Source of the DNA: Ctena decussata
Lineage: Eukaryota; Mollusca; Bivalvia; Lucinida; Lucinidae
NCBI GenBank assembly: GCA_963989385.1
Contig: OZ022515.1
Location: 6,356,803 to 6,420,802, forward strand
Length of the DNA: 64,000 bases
Direction of reading: 5' to 3'
Below, piece by piece: positions 11,463 through 23,394 of this stretch; the first letter of the stretch is position 1; each line of letters opens with the position of its first letter. The notes below the pieces were generated by a model. The model saw only the letters and a program-made list of their open reading frames with translations, ran no database searches and was not told the origin of the DNA. Both the position numbers and the translations under genes were made by a program.

Positions 11463-11583
11463 AAATATTGTTTTGCACTGTTGATGATTTAATCCTACCA
11501 TATACTTATTTCAATCATTTTGAATCCATTTGTTGGATCCAGTGCTACCGGGAAGATTTTTGTTTGATGTTTGTCTCATTTCT

Positions 11584-11586
<3 letters not shown>

Positions 11587-11638
<52 letters not shown>
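11587..11638. repeat. (TA)n microsatellite
   Basis: A TA dinucleotide run of about 50 bp lies 80 bp beyond the right arm of the palindrome. Confidence 0.97.
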
Positions 11639-12148
11639 GATAAGGGCCTCTTTTTGGCCTCCATTCAAATTATCTTAAAATTGTATGGATTTTATTGCTT
11701 ATCATTTATGCGTATTGGAACAAAAAGAAATAATAAACGTCAATGAAAACAAGGTTTTATAAAAATCATGTGATTTTTTTTTTAAAATCTGCAACTAGAG
11801 ATAACAAACATACAAAATTATTTTTCGTTTACATTGCATAAATCATTTATTTTCATGGTATATGTTATGCCTTTCAGATAATCAATTTGTCAGCATAAGT
11901 GGAAATGCACCGAAGTTAACGGCAATATTTTGGGTAAACACTTTTGTCCAATCTCTGAGTCTGTTATTATTTAGTTTTGATCATTTCTTTATGAAGTAAA
12001 ATATAGATTTTTGAATTTCATTTATCTACAGTTTGTTTCAAACTTAATTTGTTTAGGATTTTTATCTTTGACTGTGAGTTTATGACGTCACTAACTCACA
12101 GATTTGCTGGTTCCCAGCTCAACATGTTAATATCTTTAAACTGTCATA

Positions 12149-12195
12149 ACGAGCACTGCGAGATGGCTGCGAAGCAGCCATCGAGCAGAGCTCGT
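12149..12195. other. Hairpin with symmetric internal loops
   Basis: The 47-nt sequence folds as a 6-bp stem (ACGAGC/GCTCGT), an A/A pair, a 4-bp stem (CTGC/GCAG), a GA/GA tandem mismatch, and a 9-bp stem (GATGGCTGC/GCAGCCATC) closed by a GAA loop. Both internal loops are symmetric. No family is recognised. It may be part of an unknown structured RNA or a repeat end. Confidence 0.6.
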
Positions 12196-12543
12196 ATCTG
12201 GGTATCGCAAATACCATCAAGTATAAATCTATGGAATCGAATTTGCGACGACCACCTTACTGGGTTCTGAGTTTTGCAGTCGTGCAATTGAAATTAGTGC
12301 AAAAATGGGGAACCAGTGTCTTCTCCACAGGATTTAACGACTGGTTTACATTTAAACATTTGGGATATGCTTTTAGCTCGCAATAACTCGCGATGCAGTC
12401 TGTCATTTGCGAACGCTGATTGTCATATGAGTGATACAGCCAATCAGAGCCCTTTCAAGAAGTCGCTGGCGTGAATTGTAAACAAGGCGGCAGAAAGTTT
12501 TATTTTGAAACCAACCAACAAACCGCCTCGGAAGGGTGCAAGA

Positions 12544-12697
12544 CGATTCGTACCCTGGACGTTTCGTACCCAAGTCAATTCGTACCCTGTCCTGGTCGAT
12601 TCGTACCCTAGTCTTGGTCGATTCGTACCCTACTGCTGGTCGATTCGTACCCTAGTCCTGGTCGATTAGTACCCTGTCCCGGGCGATTCGTACCCTC
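12544..12697 (+). repeat. Terminal tandem repeat, left
   Basis: Eight 'gtaccc' units spaced 18-24 bp apart, with the spacer usually 'tagtcctggtcgattc'. The first two units read 'ggacgtttcgtaccc', the form that matches the right end best. Confidence 0.9.
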
Positions 12698-13365
12698 ACT
12701 AACAATAATCTACAATATCGATTCTACTAGTATATACTATGTTTAGAAACCAATATTTAGGATGAAAATCATGATGGTATGGTAATTAAATTTAATAAGT
12801 TGAACCCTTTACTTATCATTGTACGGATAGAATATTTTTAATTCTAATAATTGTATTTTTATTTTTTATGACTTTGTAATATTTAATGTTTTATTCATAA
12901 GCCAAAAACTGCAATAAATAATTAGTCTTTGATGAATAGCGACTAATCAAAGCACGTAATTTAACTTGTGTCGTTAATCTTAATCTTAATCTGCGCAAAT
13001 CATTTAAGACTGATTGGTTTTCAAATTACCTTGGTCTCTTTCTTTAATTGCGCATCAAACACATGACACTGTTTGATATACGCGTGAAAGCAACCCCATT
13101 AAGAAAAACTTCGGCAAGCAAACATACTAATCGGGTAAAGCTGATTGAAAAATAAATAGCAATTAAATGAGATGTCAAACAGTACTTGCTTAAAATAGAA
13201 AAAGAACAAAAGGTTAAGAAAGTTACCATTGTTATAAAAAATGTCTTTAATTTGTCGGCGAGTTAGTATATATGTTTGTAAAACTTGGCGACTGTATTAC
13301 ATCAAGATTTCGCATCGTTATAAACGCATCACTGTGTATCTATCATTCGGTAGTATTGTTGCAAA

Positions 13366-13468
13366 ATGTCTCTTTTGTGCATTGAGTGTAACTCTGAGGT
13401 CCGTGCTCGCATGCATGCTGTTTCTTGTGATGTCTGCGAAAACTGGCAACATAGAAAATGTGGAACAG
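13366..13468 (+). CDS. PHD-like zinc finger exon (partial) inside the MULE-like element
   Basis: The reading starts at ATG 13366 with 'MSLLCIECNSEVRARMHAVS', then 'CDVCENWQHRKCGT', and meets a GT donor at 13469 (CAG|GTATCT) in phase 1. The spaced pairs C-x2-C ... C-x2-C ... H-x3-C form half of a PHD/treble-clef type finger. In mollusc and other animal genomes this N-terminal finger precedes FLYWCH and MULE transposase domains, which is known family context. No downstream exon is found before the right terminus at 13610, so this copy is truncated. The frame beyond 13468 is intron read-through. Confidence 0.6.
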
Positions 13469-13609
13469 GTATCTTACGTTTTTTTTATTACTTTAATTTT
13501 ATCTTCTGTTACCTGAGTACTTTGAAAGTATTAGTAAAAATAAAATCCCGTGGATTTACTGTAAAGGAGCTGGCAACTGGTCCTTTGCCGTAAAAACTAC
13601 GGTATAGAA

Positions 13610-13712
13610 CCAGGGTAAGGTACGAATCGACCAGGGTCAGGGTACGAAACGACCAGGATAAGGGTACGAAACGTCCAAGGTAGGGTACGAAACGTCCAGG
13701 GTACGAAACGTC
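13610..13712 (-). repeat. Terminal tandem repeat, right (inverted)
   Basis: Five units of 'gggtacgaaacgwccagg' type. They are the reverse complement of the array at 12544-12697. Confidence 0.9.
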
Positions 13713-14530
13713 TGTAACTCCCTCGGAATAAAGGTAAAACCTGTATATTATATGCCCACGTTCAAGACTTGAAACGGCCACCAAATCGACCAATATCATG
13801 ACACAACTAGGCCAGTTCAGTGGTTTATTGAGCGTCTGGAAACCTCAATCTTCACAACATCATGAGATTTCGCGCACAAGCGGTCCGTGTCATGGCTCAT
13901 GCCATATTGCAGCTCTCCGTTCCACAATGGTCACAACCTGGCTATAGAGCAAGGTACAGCAAAATAGACGGTGAAAAAAGAAACGCAATGCATTGGTCTC
14001 TCGAAAAGAGAGAAAAAGAATCAAAGTTCTGTTAAAATTAACAGTGGCAACCCACTGGCGCTTGAGTTTCTAAGTGTGCATCACTCTCATTACATTCATA
14101 ACATGGTACTAGACTACCCCTGCTCTTTCCAAGCGAATGGTCTCTGGTAAAATTAAAATCACTAATCCGATAAACCTGGTATTTTCTGATATGCGGTGAA
14201 CCTTGAAAAGAGGGTGCAACTAGTTCTGTAACGCTGACAGTGCAAATAGAAACAGAAAAATGTTGACCTGAACACATGTTGCTGCAGAATAGTTTCTATC
14301 CGTATCAGCCTTCGATGTTGGGCCTTCCAGTGCCCAGAGCCACAAAGAAAGGTAAAATCCAGCTATTCTACATACGCGCTGTGACAAAACAACGCCAATC
14401 GTTGAAAATCAGGGAAATTTGCCATTGTCACTAGTTTTCACGACCTGCAAAGTTTGGGTTCCCCAGTCCCTTAAAATCAGTGTCGAGGTATTATTATTAT
14501 GGCTGCCACATCGCCGTCTCTTCGCTAAAA

Positions 14531-14790
14531 GGAGCGGCTGTAGTGTAGTGGATAACACGCCAGACTACCAATATAGGGGCCGACAAATTGATCCCCTGCT
14601 TCTCTGGTCTTTCGGATGAGACATTAAACCAAGGTCCAGTCTCCATATGACCCTGTTAGTGGGACGTTAAATCCGAGTTCACTCGCTCACTTTCCGCTAA
14701 AAATGGACATGGTATACCAAATGTCGACCGTGAATCCAAGCGGCTTAAACTTGGTTTTCCTGTGATGACCAAGGAAATTACTAAACACTG
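14531..14790 (+). repeat. tRNA-derived SINE
   Basis: The head 'gcggctgtagtgtagtggat' (14535 on) carries an A-box-like 'tagtgtagtgg', and a B-box-like 'aaattgatcccc' follows at 14585-14596. Next comes the body 'cggatgagacattaaaccaa', a block familiar from animal SINEs that follow a tRNA head. The 3' border near 14790 is approximate and no target duplication was found. Confidence 0.65.
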
Positions 14791-14794
14791 ACAG

Positions 14795-16890
14795 CATTTA
14801 AAAAGTCATACAAAAATGTGTTAACCACCATCATTTGACTGACAAAAAGTTCTAAAAACCTTTCTTAATCTCACTTTTTTTATATTCGTTGGCAACAGCC
14901 CGTTGCAGGTACTTAACAAGTGCTAAAGTGATCCGAATGGAATATTGGGAAACCAATTTGATGACGACACATACCAGGTGAATGTAAAATACAGATTTAT
15001 TTTTGCAACTAGGCCGTATGTATTCTGGGCTAGCCGTCATACTGTTACAATGGAAAAAAAGTTTGTGTACATGTGCGTCTGTGTGTCATTTTCTTTTCTC
15101 ATCTATTCTCGCCTCCTCTATCTGTGCACAGGACATCAAATTCTAAACAATGCCATATCGACATTGATGCACCGCCCTACTGTTGCATCAAAATCAGTCA
15201 GAAGACTTGTTTCTTCATTTTTTTCTGGTCCCACCATACCCCCCTCCACCCCAGCTCAATCATATAATCATTGGGCTGCGTCACATGAAAACGTGCATAT
15301 TGACCAATGCAACCAGTAAAGCTTCAGTCTTGCTGCACCTGCATGCAGTCTCTTTGCCCAGGCTCCATAGATCCATATTCACGGAAAACATGCCGATTAG
15401 ACTTGATGGATGTGCAGGCTGATCTGAGTCTTCAGTAAATTTTATGCAATTGTCTGACAGGGCATTTTCTTATGACTCGGTAGTTTTGAAAAATGAAAGT
15501 AAATAATTTTCTCAAGAAATTCTCTTTTTCATTTCATGAACTAAAGAAATATGTTTCGTTCAGATACAGCGAAAGTCCAAAAATATCACATTTTCATTGA
15601 GCTGTCAAAAAAGAAAGAAAAAAGAAAACAGGCAATAATAACTAAATATGTTTGACTCATCAACGGTTACAATGGGGATTGACTAATCAACGGTTACGAT
15701 GGGGATTGCGTATACCTTACTCTACAATTCAACGCTCATGTGCTTTCGAGATCAACAGGATGGCAGTAATGAAACTTCTGGATGAGTGCTTTGTTTTCAC
15801 TGACTATACAGATGTGAACGGAACAATATAAATAGTCTGAATGCTGGTAGTAATTGCTGAATCGCAGTGGTAAGCATAACAGTGTAACTCCATTGTAACC
15901 CCATGTAATTGATTTGCTATGCTTGATATTTTGGCATCGGTAGAACGTAATACAGCCAACTTAAAAGAAAAAAGATGTCCTATAACAACGAAAAATATGA
16001 ATAGGGCCAATTATGTTCTTCTTTGTAGAACTATGGGTTCCATTGATAGACCGATCCCTTCAGTGTATTGATGTCAGAAGTCTGCAGGAATTGGACTGTG
16101 ATTACCAGAGCAGGACATAGTGTAAATGTGTTTTGGTACAGTGATTTTTTCACTATTTTGGGAATGGTGCTGGTGCCCACGGAATTGGGAAAAAGCGCAT
16201 CGTATTTTCCTATAATTTGGAATTTTGGAAACCTTTTATTAAGTCTCAAGTGGTGGGATAGGGGACATGATACTGAATATACAGTATTTAGTATTATTAC
16301 TATTTCCGTTCAATTATTGCTATATATCTGCTATTTCTCTAAGCAAGCAAGTAAATGTATGTTGTAAGATGGTCCCTAGAGCAATTTTTTCTGCAATTGG
16401 GAATTTTTCAACTTGCAGTTGGGAAAAAAAAAGATACATTTTGAATTGGGACTGGTACTTTTTATGGGCACCACTTATGTAGAGAAAAAAATCAGTGTGG
16501 TACATATATATTTTCAACTTTTACAGCCTAGCTGTAGAAGCTGGCAGCATCTTTATGGAGATTCAGGTAGGGTGGTTGGCTCTTTCAAGGAATTAAGCAA
16601 AGGAGATAGCGGTTAGTACCAGAATGGGTGACCTTCTTGACAGCTGAGCAAATGCTACAATCTAAAAAATTAATTTGTCTGTATTTTCACAATTTGTAAG
16701 ATGTCATTTCTGGGTCATGAAGAAGAGACATACAGAAGGGTGATGACAGGTTAGAAGCAAGGGCGTTTATTAGAGCAGGGCATTTATTAGGATTCACACA
16801 GTACAAAAAATGTCAGGAATGTCCAGAGGGTACTCAAAATTGTTTGTCAGCTGGAATGTCACATACTCAAAATTAGTTGTCAGATACCAA
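14795..16890. other. No recognisable feature
   Basis: Several 60-125 codon frames overlap here on both strands without family motifs or splice logic. I see no gene. Two near-identical 'actcatcaacggttacratg' type segments at 15655-15705 form a small tandem duplication. Confidence 0.5.
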
Positions 16891-16904
16891 CCCCCCCCCC
16901 CCCC
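16891..16904. repeat. Poly-C tract
   Basis: Fourteen C residues, followed by 'aacccc'. Confidence 0.95.
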
Positions 16905-17482
16905 AACCCCTCAAACTAGCTAGGAAAGTTGAGGATAGTGTTTTGTAACAGAGACCTACTGTAGTTTAATTTGAAGTTATGTATTATTTATCCGGACCCA
17001 GTAATCTTATATCTTATATTTGCTCGGATTTTAATATGTTCTGCAGATGAAAAAGTGAATCACCGGCAGGAGACGCCATGTAGTACAAGAGTTATGTAGT
17101 ACAAGAGTTCTAAGGAATTACACAAAGCCATTTCAAACAGTTCTACGTACCAATATACCATATTTATCCTAGTAAATGCCCTTGCTATAATAAACTTCAA
17201 AACTGTTACAAGCATTTCTTGAATATGCATTAGATTCGGTAAAACTTTGATTCCTTTTTAAAACATTGAAGGTAGGATTGTCCATGAGAGTCACTTTTGA
17301 AACAAATTTCTCTGATGTCTGGAACAAGTTCATTCTTTATGACACTCAATGACAGTCTTTATTATTATATCAGTTCTATTGTGATGCAACATGAAAGTGC
17401 CATAGATAAACCTGGAGTGGAATGGTTTAGATAATCTACATTCTATTGGCTACAATTTCATCCCAGTGCCTGAAATGATTGT

Positions 17483-17533
17483 CTTACAGGAAAGAATTTG
17501 CTCCCTCAGAGGAAGCAAATTCTTTCCTGTAAG
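17483..17533. other. Perfect 20-bp hairpin
   Basis: The arms 17483-17502 (CTTACAGGAAAGAATTTGCT) and 17514-17533 are perfect reverse complements with an 11-nt loop, and part of the loop can extend the stem with one bulge. It resembles a small fold-back. It is short for an animal microRNA precursor. Confidence 0.8.
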
Positions 17534-18024
17534 AGGTCATCACAAAGCCATGGAATGGAGTGGAGATCACGCCTGCATGTTCATTCATTAAAATGTTTTC
17601 AACTGTGCCCATGAAACTAAGTTTTCATTATTGCAAATAAGTCAGTAATATATTCATAATTCTGCAATACTTCTTTTGCAGACAAGACAACACAGCTCAT
17701 GTCGATTTTCTTTGGTTTCAAATTTAAACACCGGTGCCCCTCCAGTGTTTGTTGTTCCCTGGAGTATAGCAGATAAGTTAGATTAAGGGACTGTTGCTTG
17801 ACGTATGAGATTCTTTGGCTTACCACTTTGGCTGATGGGGGGGTTGTGGTTGTGGAGATTCTGGATATAGATATATGAGTATCATGGAGGTGAGCTTTTA
17901 TTTGCAATTTGTTTTGTCATTGATAAGACCTATTGCTTGTCTTAAGCACTTGCAAGTCTCAAATCTACAGGGGTGATATGACAAATATCAAATCAGACTT
18001 TACATTATATAATTATATTAGCAA

Positions 18025-18110
18025 GGCCGTAATTATACCCCCAGCAAACGAAGTATGAGGAGGGGTATATATCTTTTGTCCGATGTCCGTTTGTCTGTCC
18101 GTCTCTTCGT
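18025..18110 (+). repeat. Bivalve-type repeat fragment with 'gtccgtttgtctgtccgtc'
   Basis: 'ttatacccccagcaaacgaa' followed by 'gaggaggggtatat' forms a weak hairpin, and a pyrimidine-rich 'gtccgatgtccgtttgtctg' run follows. This matches a common style of dispersed repeat in molluscs. The open frame at 18013-18348 on minus is a by-product. Confidence 0.5.
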
Positions 18111-18871
18111 AAGTTAACATTTGCTTGAAAGTTTTTGAGATCTTATATTTGCAGGTGACCATGTGATTTTCTATGGGATCACACATTTTGGCAACAAATT
18201 TGTACAACTGATTTAGTTGAAAATGACTGAAATAATCTTGACTGGCTGTACAATCCATATGAAAAACAAGCCTATCAGTTGATTGTCGAATTTCTGACAA
18301 AAGAAAGCTAAACATACAATTTCCATCTTTAAATGATATCAAGTACATTTACAACAGTACATTCATATACTTCGAGGATTTGGTGTCACTTAGAAGGCAA
18401 TGCCTTAATTTCATATCAAGTCAGAAAAACATACATACTAATACTTTTTGCCCAGTTCATGCTCAGTAAAGTTGCAACAGGATGGTTCACGATCAGTCTC
18501 AATGAAAAATGCAGTTAAAGTCTGATTAAGTGGCCCAGTGTTCATACAACATGTAGTCAAATCTGTCTTGAGGGGTCATGAAGGGGCCTCACAAAAACTG
18601 GCTGCAGAGTCATGGCAGACAGGTGTACACTTAATAGAGGTTCATTGTCCTCTGGGGCACAAAAAAGTAGCTACATGTGATAGGTGACCCTTAACAGAGT
18701 TACCCTTGAGACAGGTTAGACAGCATTATTTTTTTATACAATTTCATTACAACAGCAGATATTAACAGTTACTTAAAAATTTGGAGAGGTAGGCACTGAT
18801 TAAATTTGATATTCACATTTGATAATCAGGCAATCAGTCACTATCTGGGGTTTGTGTCAGTCTTATGTAAC

Positions 18872-18928
18872 AGTCCTGCAGTTGGTGCTGTCTGTTTTTA
18901 AGATACTAGGTTCAAGTCCTAGAGGACT
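18872..18928 (+). other. tRNA-like relic
   Basis: AGTCCT at the 5' end pairs with AGGACT at the 3' end. 'CTAGGTTCAAGTCCTAG' forms a T-arm, 'GCAGTTGGTGC' resembles a D-arm, and a TTTTTAA loop would place a TTT anticodon. At 57 nt it is too short and its anticodon stem is broken, so a functional tRNA is unlikely. It may be a tRNA-derived SINE head. Confidence 0.3.
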
Positions 18929-18929
18929 G

Positions 18930-21830
18930 CATGTTAGTTCTGGCACATATAACACTAAACAGCAATATCCATTTACAGAATGCATTCTAAGATAAGAATG
19001 AAATAGGTTTAGAATATTCCAATCTTTAGCCATATGGTAAGATGTCTCATAGGAAAGAACATGAGAAGTAACTACTTAAGGGCTGTAAAGGAAATTACTT
19101 TTGATTTTTGATTTTGTACTAACAGTGTATCCCACTTGAAGATATTACATAAATATTTTTTTCTTCAGTTTGGTGGTTTCAAAACGTCGAAAATTGCAAG
19201 ACCGCTAACATTTCTGCACTATCTGAATCGACATACCTGTAATTGCCTACATGTTAGTTATGAGAAAAAGTTACCAGCAGTGCTCGTTTTATAGGTAGCG
19301 CCTATCTATTTCATATTATCTTTCTTCATTTAAGTCCGATTTTCATTAAATGTTTGGCAAATATTATGTTTTATTAGAATCTTCAATTTGAGTCCAACAT
19401 GCATTTTAGTGAGTGTTTTCCTTTAAGATTTAGATACGTTGACTGCTCCTCTATTTAAATGGCTGAACGGTTTGAGAAAAAGGAAACAGAACAGTGTAGG
19501 TCTCGAGGTGCGCGGGCGTGTAGGCGTTGTCGGAGTAGGGATGGGATGTAGATCTGTATGAGGCATTATAGGCCTCAGTCTCCCCATGTTATTAATATCA
19601 TGACCAAAATTGAAGCACGCTGTGGGAAATTCAACATTATTATAAAATACACTAGCTTACTTGGAAATTATTAAATCTAATTTGTAGAGAGATTTGTTGC
19701 ATTTCATGCGAACTCAGCCATAGTATCCGCTCAGTCAATTAATGTGCGTGCCAATTTGTCATTGTGACGTCACTGAACTGACAGTTCAGTTCAACGTTAG
19801 GCAAAACTATATTTTTCTCTTCAACACGACAGGTGTTTCTATCTATTTTCCTCGGGCAGTGGTCCAAATCGAGTGCATTGTTGACCCATGTAGACTGAGA
19901 TCAAGCTGCTCATTGCACTGGCTTATTCAATGATTCAAAAGATTTTCAAAATAGGAAAAACAATAAAATGCTACCCGACAGTAACATACAAGCTGGGGGA
20001 CATTTAGAATATCTTAGAAAAACAAGCAAACAAACAAACAAACGTTGACTGAACATTTTATAATAGATTGTACTCCAGCCTTACTGCATTAAGAAGAGGG
20101 AACCAATCCTCTGGAATAATGAGACCCAAGAAACTTATGCATTCGTTCATCTCAAACTTTTGCTCGCCAAGGCTCGACAATATGCAGATTTCCAAATCTG
20201 TTGAGTGTCACGCTTATATTACATGCATCTTGCATACAAGACTATTTTACATGTATCAATAAATCTAAGGCACATACAGATAGTTTAAGAGATTCAGACT
20301 GACTTTTTCACCTTTTATTTATTTATTTATTTCCCATTCTCTATCATGCTCGCTCAAGCTCGGAAATAATGTAAATTTAAAAAAAAACTGTTGAGTCAAA
20401 TCATACAAATGAGCATGTATTCATGAGCATTTATGCATGTGTAAATTTACACGTACCAGTGATTGATCAAGAAATTTACGTTGACTGTGTGTCATGTTAA
20501 AATCAGATCAGTCAGTCTTGAAGTGGGTCTCGAAGTGGGTGGGGTAATTACCATACTAAAACTGCTTTTCCATATTTTATATGTGTCATATTTCTCTGTA
20601 TGCACGTTAAGAATATATTGATATCTAGTCAAAAATATACTTTGGAAGTGATTTTATCATAAACATGAAAGAAACATATTATAGTTTACCAACACAGGCA
20701 GCCATTGTCTCTACATGGGGTGGCTTAGAATATGCGTCGATTAGCCTAAGATCCAATTAGTTGTTTATAAAGTTCACTTTAGTTATGGAAAGGCTACATA
20801 ATTTTATAGTAACATGGCTGTTTTCACTCTTACATTAAAATTCTTTCATCGGACTAGACAGATATCTCAGATACAGCCGTGAGTTCTCCGTTAATTTACA
20901 TATAGCCAAAAACAAAAGGGGGTAGGCTTAAAATTTTCAAGTTTTCTTTCTTATTTGCACACTAACCTATGTTCTTCTACCAATTTTCCTAAAGATAATT
21001 GTCTGAAAGATAAACTAACAGAGTTTGAGAAAAAGTTAGAATCTGCTTCTGTTATTTTTCATCACTTTGGTGCAGCATTACAAAATATTAAAAATTTTAC
21101 ATTGTTTTGGGGGTAGGGATAATTGTTGTCATTTTTTTGCCAAGATATTTACAGTTTTTAACATAAAATCTTCAACAACTTGTTTGATAATAAACTTTGT
21201 GTCAGGTATAGTCAAATTTTAAACGAAATATCTTTATTTATTCAATATTTTGTCTTTTTTTCCACAATTAATTCTATATTCAATTAGAAGAGAAGATATC
21301 ATAATACCAACATATCTTAAGTGCTGTTTAATAACAGGGTGTTTCAGGACATTCTTTTTTGCTTAAATATCTTTAATAAGAGCCTAGCAATATAATATTA
21401 TAAACACAAATATTGTACTAATACCCCCTGTAGCTATTTTTTAAAAGTCGCCTGGGTTTATTTTTATGGCTTCAAAAATAGGCCAAAGTCAAGTGGGTGG
21501 GGTAATACTTCCTTTAAATATTTGGAAATTAACAAAAGACTGTGCGAAAATTATGCTTGAAATCAATGTAACATTGTGTGGTCGTCAGAGGAAAAGCATG
21601 TCATTACTTATTCAATCAACTGATTCCTCTTCTTAAAAGTTTTAAACACATGGCTGAATATATATTATGCTCAAAAATGTCATAATGGCCGGGTACCCTC
21701 ACAAACTTCTATGGCATGTGCTGAAAAAAATCCACACTAACGTATACTTTATTTTGCATTTTTGGACTACATATTGATTGAAGAATTGAAATAACACAAA
21801 AGTAAAAGATTTTCACTAGCGGACATCCTT
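18930..21830. other. AT-rich stretch without recognisable genes
   Basis: Apart from short (TTTA)n and (AAAC)n runs (20318-20332 and 20026-20042) I see no gene, RNA or clear transposon. The 16-mer 'aagtgggtggggtaat' occurs at about 20533 and 21491, and inverted at about 50461. Confidence 0.5.
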
Positions 21831-21834
21831 AAGA

Positions 21835-22345
21835 GACTGGCTCTTGTGGTTATCACGAAATTGAGCTAAACGCATAAGGTGAATATTTGAATATTTATTC
21901 TATGTTCAATAAACAGTATAATAAAGGTCATGGCTCAGTGTTTGTCGCAGTTTTCAGGAGATCTTCTTCACACCTATCTTAGGAGAAAGTTTGAAGAGTC
22001 TAGCTCTTGCAGGTACTGAGACATTGAACTAAGCACAACAGGAGAATACTTTTTGTCTATGTACAGTCAACCATGAAATATAATAAAGCTCATAGCCCAA
22101 TATACTCGCTGCTTTCAGTGTATCTTCCGCAGACGTATCTATGAAGACGCTAGCCCTTGCGGTTACTTAGAAACTGACCTAAACGCAACAGGAAACTTTC
22201 TTCTATGTTCAATCAACCATGAAATTCAGCCCAAGGCCCAATATGCGTTGCTGCTTTCAATAGATCTTTCGCAGACGCATCTATGGAACAAGTTTGAAGA
22301 CTCTGCAGTTACTTAGAAACTGAGCTAAACACAAAAGGTGAATAT
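21835..22345 (+). repeat. 153-bp satellite units
   Basis: About four diverged units share 'gaaactgagctaaacgcaac' and 'ctatgttcaatcaaccatga'. They are the second module of the composite repeat at 7501-8475 and 33730-35745, here without the 124-bp module. The array ends about 310 bp from the last exon of the Roc-COR-HEPN gene seen here. Confidence 0.8.
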
Positions 22346-22658
22346 TCTTACAAAGGCGCACGCGCAGCAGCACGAGAACGCGCACGAGCACCCGGATGTA
22401 TATGAATGGAATTGCGGAAGCACCTTTGCTTCGTAACGCCGAGCTAAAATGTGTATTGTTCTAAATTCGTTCATAAAAGTCACATGTTGGAATTTCTTGT
22501 GCCAAAACACTCTAAGAGAGGTTGTATGAGACTTCTGTATGAATGCATGATAGTCCTTACTGTACTTCATATGATGGAATAGATCAAACGGAAATGTTAT
22601 TTCATAATGGAAAGCAAAAACTATTGTTGAATGTTGGTGAATAAGATTTTAAAATTAC

Positions 22659-23394
22659 CCTCAAGCTCCTTTAGTTTCAACTGAAGTTTCTGTGCCTCTT
22701 TTGGTGTAAAGACCTGATTTTTTCTTTTCTCCAACTCTACGTGGTAGCCTTTTGGACCGATCGAGTTTTCAATGTCATCCATTACTGCACTTATTTCATC
22801 CCAGTAGTCTTCAAATGTACGATCTTCAAGTCGCCCGTCCGCGGAATGGCCGTTGATATTGTTTCGATAGATACGTATACGCTCCACATTGGCCGAAAGA
22901 GATGCATCCCTCGGCTGATCTACCGGTGTCATACCCCATCCTGTCACAGGTGCTGGAACAGAGCTTATGTTTCTTATTAAAGTATATAATAAAGTAATAT
23001 CAAACTGATCAAGCTTGCCTGTGAATTGCCCATTTGGGTCAGGAAATAGAAGGTGTTTTTGTTCTTGTCTAAGTTGTTTCATTGCTGTTAACTTAGGTTC
23101 GTTTGCTAATAGCGCTGCGTAGAAGTCGGCGAATCCAGGTAGTACTTGGCTCAGAAGGATATCTCTAAGACCACCAGCACACACTGTAACCAATACGTTA
23201 CAAAGACGTGCATGGTTTATGTGTTGCTTTGTCATTGGTGCTTCCGCATCTATTTCTTCCATATCAGGGACTGGCACTTTCACCTGGCCGGCACATGCAC
23301 CAACATCTATTTCTTCCATATCAGGGACTGGCACTTTCTCCTGGCTGGCACATCCACCAACAGCTACTCCCGTTGCCTTGGTCTTATCTTGCTT
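22659..23394 (-). CDS. DZIP3-type HEPN exon (Roc-COR-HEPN gene)
   Basis: The exon starts after TTATTTCAG in phase 0 and ends before GTAATT in phase 1. Residues 19-49 of the exon are a 19-residue duplication ('KVPVPDMEEID' twice, 57-bp DNA period). Residues about 64-235 are a HEPN domain like that of DZIP3: 'ARLCNVLVTVCAGGLRDILL', 'FDITLLYTLIRN', 'GWGMTP', 'ERIRIYRNNINGHSADGRL', 'FEDYWDEISAVMDDIEN'. R177 and H183 of the exon give R-x5-H, so the putative RNase motif is intact. A short Lys/Glu-rich helix follows. The chain must continue in a downstream exon, which I did not find. Confidence 0.9.
23250..23365. repeat. 57-bp tandem repeat within the HEPN exon
   Basis: 'atctatttcttccatatcag' starts at 23248 and again at 23305 (57 bp apart), with a further partial copy to about 23365. 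The period is a multiple of three, so it expands the linker as 19-residue units without changing frame. Confidence 0.85.

Larger units (their letters stand above)
12523..13725 (+). mobile_element. Mutator-like (MULE-type) element with tandem-repeat inverted termini
   Basis: The left terminus (12523-12700) holds eight copies of a 'cgattcgtaccct' motif with a ~23-bp period. The right terminus (13610-13725) holds five copies of the complement ('gggtacgaaacg'). The outermost parts match as inverted repeats: AGACG-N3-CGTACCCTGGACGTTTCGTACCC on the left, and the same with few changes on the right strand complement. Between them lies one exon encoding a PHD-like zinc finger of the kind that leads PHD/FLYWCH/MULE transposase proteins. 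At 1.2 kb the element is too short for a full transposase, so it is nonautonomous or internally deleted. No target duplication was confirmed. Confidence 0.65.

Noticed and set aside
17617..17907. 96-codon minus frame as a downstream exon of the Roc-COR-HEPN gene
   Set aside because: The phase and splice borders do not give a clear phase-1 entry, and there is no recognisable domain.
18872..18928. Functional tRNA-Lys(TTT)
   Set aside because: Only 57 nt, with a broken anticodon stem and a shortened D arm. Kept only as a tRNA-like relic.
22325..22570. 81-codon minus frame next to the HEPN exon as the terminal exon
   Set aside because: It overlaps the end of the satellite and a CG-rich microsatellite, and lacks a convincing acceptor in the needed phase.
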